In this document: positions 21,770 through 23,800 of the stretch, piece after piece
Layout of the letters: each line of letters begins with the position of its first letter
Position numbering within the stretch: the first letter of the stretch is position 1
The notes under the pieces: model-generated
Told to the model about the DNA's origin: nothing
Database searches by the model: none
Seen by the model: only the letters and a program-made list of their open reading frames with translations
Source: a virus
Virus record (IMG/VR): IMGVR_UViG_3300047357_000164
Location: 1 to 23,800 of that record
Direction: 5' to 3' (one strand)
DNA: 23,800 nucleotides
Program-made: the position numbers and the translations under genes

Positions 21770-23359
21770 TTAGAATGGTTGGTTGTTAGTTGTTGTTGTA
21801 TCTTCGAACACATTGGTGTCCTCCTTGTATCGTCCTGTGTCGTGGTCATAACCAAGAGTAGTACAATGTCCTGTCTGTCCGCTGAATCTATTCTTCAACA
21901 CACGAACGCGAGTCTCATTGCTTGTTGTACCTGCCTGTTGATTACGTTCCAATCCAATTACCATGTCACTTAGCTGTGCGATTGCTTGACTGCCACGTAG
22001 ATGGTGAAGACTTACTCGTCCTCCTTCTTCGTGACCATTGTCTACTCGCTTTAGATGTGATACTAATATCATTCCACATCCTGTCTCTTCAACTAGACTT
22101 CTAAGTTTAGTCATGGTGTTATCGATCAGTCTTCGCTCATCGTCTCCTTGGATACCACTGATAACAATCGATAGATGATCTAAGAATATCCACTTACAAT
22201 CGAATCCTTTAATCAAGTATCTAATCTTACTCAGTAGGTTGTCACTATCCATCGATCCGAAGTGGTCGTAGGTATAGAACTTACCGTTACCTACCGTCTC
22301 TTCAAATGCAGGTAACAAAGCTTCTTGTTCTACCTCATCCTCTTCTAAGTGTAACGGTTTGTTCAAGTGAATACCCATGATACCAAGACAAGTACGCCTG
22401 ACGGATTCCTCCAACGCTATATAACCTACCGTCTCGCCAAGACCCAGTAGATGATGAGCTATCTCACGACAGAACAGAGACTTTCCTATTCCACTGCCCG
22501 CGCATACCGTAACTAATTCTCCTAGTCTCATGCCGTGGGTTAACTCATTCAAGCTGAAGTAAGGATAAGGTACTGCTTTGTGTTCATCGCGATTGCTCAC
22601 TAAATCCCACAACTCTTTACCGTTTACTATTCCGTCAGGTCGGTACTCTCTTGCATCATATAAACAACTGATCAAGTCCTTCGACTTACCACTGGTCAAC
22701 ATATCATTCGGGTCTTTCAGTGGTAGTTCTGCTATGTATCCCTTGCCAGGAGTGAGGAGTGCTGCACATTCAGCTGCCCCTTTCCTTCCGACATCATCCA
22801 TATCAAAACAGAAGACTACTTTCTCGTACCGTTCTAACCAATCGATAGCTTGTGCTACATATTTTTTTGCAGCTCCTGCACCATTAGGTACGGACACTAC
22901 AGGCCACTTGTTATCCATAGCTTGACTGACACTGAGTGCATCGATCTCTCCTTCAGTGACAACCACTCGTCGTCCACCGTCTCGCCACAGGTGCTGACCG
23001 TACAATCCCATCAGCTCACCCTTCACTGCGAACTTCTTATCTGCTCGCCTGATCTTCTGACCTACAGGTTTACCGTCTCGTGTCTTATAGTTAGCTATCT
23101 GTACCCACTCACCTTGGTCCTTACCTACCCAGTATCCCCACTTCCGACACGTTTCTTCTGTCAAGTTTCGACGTGCTATAGCTTGTGGTTCTCCGTTAAT
23201 GAAGCTTGTTGGTGTTGGTGTCGTAGTCATACGTTGTCCTCCGCTTCGTCCACTATGATCTTGGCAACTGAAACAATAGGAGCTTCCGTCGTCGTTGAAG
23301 GCTCGTGCATCACTTGACCCACACTTGTCACAGGGTTGATGTGCTTGGATGATAGCCAT
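21770..23359 (-). CDS. Bifunctional DNA primase-helicase, T7 gp4-like
   Basis: 529 residues (T7 gp4A, 566). An N-terminal zinc-binding primase domain has C10, C13, C29 and C32 with T7-like spacing. The TOPRIM/RNA polymerase domain holds E136 (V-V-T-E-G-E-I-D) and D186/D188 (C-F-D-M-D-D). The RecA-like helicase has Walker A AGSGIGKS (287-294), Walker B D394 (I-F-L-D-H-L-S), I-L-V-S-H-L-K at 431-437, and L-R-G-S-Q-A-I-A-Q-L-S-D at 454-465 followed by the arginine-finger stretch. It makes primers and unwinds DNA at the fork. The tail ends in Phe, as in T7, where the terminal Phe contacts the polymerase, but it is less acidic. The first start (23359) has no Shine-Dalgarno; a second in-frame ATG at 23230 has a strong one. 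The first 133 nt overlap the endonuclease gene. Confidence 0.97.
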   Translation of the reverse strand: MAIIQAHQPCDKCGSSDARAFNDDGSSYCFSCQDHSGRSGGQRMTTTPTPTSFINGEPQAIARRNLTEETCRKWGYWVGKDQGEWVQIANYKTRDGKPVGQKIRRADKKFAVKGELMGLYGQHLWRDGGRRVVVTEGEIDALSVSQAMDNKWPVVSVPNGAGAAKKYVAQAIDWLERYEKVVFCFDMDDVGRKGAAECAALLTPGKGYIAELPLKDPNDMLTSGKSKDLISCLYDAREYRPDGIVNGKELWDLVSNRDEHKAVPYPYFSLNELTHGMRLGELVTVCAGSGIGKSLFCREIAHHLLGLGETVGYIALEESVRRTCLGIMGIHLNKPLHLEEDEVEQEALLPAFEETVGNGKFYTYDHFGSMDSDNLLSKIRYLIKGFDCKWIFLDHLSIVISGIQGDDERRLIDNTMTKLRSLVEETGCGMILVSHLKRVDNGHEEGGRVSLHHLRGSQAIAQLSDMVIGLERNQQAGTTSNETRVRVLKNRFSGQTGHCTTLGYDHDTGRYKEDTNVFEDTTTTNNQPF

Positions 23360-23772
23360 GATTTAGGTATAACTTTGTTTGCATATTTAATTCCTTTCTT
23401 TTCGCACCAATGAGCGTAGGATGTTGAGCTTCCTTTTCGTATCTTGTTAGCTGCATTCATGAACACCATTCTTATATCAAGGTGTGGATGTTGCTCGCGG
23501 ATTAACAGATGTTTTGTCCTGTCCTCCGTGACCCATAACCCCTTGGCTTCAATGATGATGCCGTTAGGGAGTATGAAGTCAGGAGTGTAAGTCGATACTT
23601 TTTTATACTCAAGTTGTAATGTCTCGTATTGAAACTCAACACCACTACGCTGTAATTGATTTGCTAGTTTAGCTTCGAATCCAGAACGATAATTAGAAGT
23701 TCGCTTTGACGGTCTCTTCTTCTTCGCTTGTCTCTTCGGCATCGAATACTTGGTCAAGGGTTTCACCGCCAT
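23227..23772 (-). CDS. Endonuclease I (Holliday junction resolvase), T7 gp3-like, with C-terminal extension
   Basis: 181 residues (T7 gp3, 149). It cleaves branched DNA and helps break down host DNA. T7-equivalent catalytic residues are present: E33 (S-G-F-E-A-K-L), E50 (Q-Y-E), D65 (Y-T-P-D-F-I-L-P-N-G), E75 and K77 (I-I-E-A-K-G-L-W). The downstream KHLLIREQHPHLDIRMVF is nearly identical to T7. The N-terminus is basic (K-K-K-R-P-S-K-R). T7 homology stops near residue 140 (V-I-P-K-S-W), and the last 40 residues are extra and lie in the primase-helicase overlap. AAGGA is 10 bases before the ATG chosen; Met11 is an alternative with no ribosome site. The first 80 nt overlap the gp2.5-like gene. 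Confidence 0.96.
   Translation of the reverse strand: MAVKPLTKYSMPKRQAKKKRPSKRTSNYRSGFEAKLANQLQRSGVEFQYETLQLEYKKVSTYTPDFILPNGIIIEAKGLWVTEDRTKHLLIREQHPHLDIRMVFMNAANKIRKGSSTSYAHWCEKKGIKYANKVIPKSWLSSKHINPVTSVGQVMHEPSTTTEAPIVSVAKIIVDEAEDNV
23228..23242 (-). promoter_or_regulatory. Internal ribosome binding site and start for a short helicase form (gp4B-like)
   Basis: On the minus strand GGAGGA (23242-23237) lies 6 bases before an ATG (23230-23228) that is in frame with the primase-helicase at Met44, just after the four zinc-binding cysteines. The same ATG overlaps the TGA stop of the endonuclease (23229-23227) as ATGA. Initiation here would give a 486-residue helicase without the zinc domain, the equivalent of T7 gp4B (start at Met64). 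Confidence 0.75.
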
Positions 23773-23800
23773 TTGCTACGTATCCTTCTTCACTGGTCAA
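23693..23800 (-). CDS. Single-stranded DNA-binding protein, gp2.5-like, C-terminus only (partial)
   Basis: The last 35 codons of a gene entering from the right edge end at TAA (23695-23693). The peptide has E-E-G-Y-V-A-N-G-G, close to E-E-N-G-Y-V-A-S-G in T7 gp2.5, followed by an acidic tail (E-E-T-S-E-E-E-E) and a terminal Phe. T7 gp2.5 likewise ends in an acidic tail with a last Phe that binds polymerase and helicase. Gene order also fits (gp2.5 directly before gp3). The body of the protein is outside the window, so the call rests on this tail. Confidence 0.72.
   Translation of the reverse strand: MTSEEGYVANGGETLDQVFDAEETSEEEETVKANF

Noticed and set aside
22850-23317. Plus-strand frame of 155 codons opposite primase-helicase
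   Set aside because: The minus strand here encodes the conserved zinc and TOPRIM motifs of gp4; the plus-strand product is a serine/leucine/cysteine-rich shadow.
1-23800. tRNA genes, CRISPR arrays, integrase, insertion sequences, attachment sites
   Set aside because: Looked for and not seen; coding density is nearly complete on the minus strand and all spacers except the one upstream of the capsid gene are short.

Overview
The window is part of the genome of a T7-like short-tailed phage (Autographiviridae/Autographivirales type podovirus). All real genes lie on the minus strand, so the window reads from right to left in transcription order. The evidence is a colinear set of proteins that I recognise against T7: ssDNA-binding protein gp2.5 (C-terminus only), endonuclease I gp3, primase-helicase gp4, DNA polymerase gp5, 5'-3' exonuclease gp6, a gp7.3-like small protein, portal gp8, scaffold gp9, capsid gp10, tail tubular proteins gp11 and gp12, and internal virion proteins gp13 to gp16. 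The sequence is moderately AT-rich. Sequence style and small-gene content resemble marine or freshwater environmental T7-like phages, but nothing here identifies the host. RNA polymerase, terminase, tail fibre and endolysin genes are not in the window and presumably lie outside it.

Replication block (about 23800 to 17965): gp2.5 tail, endonuclease I, primase-helicase, an unknown 111-residue protein, Pol I-type polymerase, a PD-(D/E)XK-like nuclease, a FEN-type exonuclease and a small protein of the dATP/dGTP diphosphohydrolase N-terminal family. The genes are tightly packed with long out-of-frame overlaps (80, 133 and 190 nt). The primase-helicase has a second in-frame start with a strong ribosome binding site fused to the endonuclease stop codon, a direct parallel to T7 gp4A/gp4B.

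Small-gene block (about 17975 to 16772): two conserved unknown phage proteins, a proline-rich gp7.3-like protein, a small beta-rich protein probably of the virion, and an unknown 75-residue protein.

Head and tail block (16766 to 8651): portal, scaffold, a predicted lipoprotein with a C-terminal membrane segment (unimolecular-spanin architecture), a 41-residue one-helix membrane protein, a G-free leader, capsid, a terminator hairpin in the position of T7 T-phi, tail tubular protein A, and an enlarged tail tubular protein B carrying three carbohydrate-binding-like modules.

Ejection block (8661 to 1): gp13-, gp14-, gp15- and gp16-like internal proteins. The last is a giant protein of at least 1765 residues that runs off the left edge. 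It has a long charged coiled-coil centre built partly from a repeat of about 140 residues and shows no recognisable transglycosylase domain.

The window has no gene-free stretch over 300 bases. The largest gap is about 120 nt, upstream of the capsid gene. I saw no tRNA, CRISPR array, insertion sequence, integrase or attachment site.
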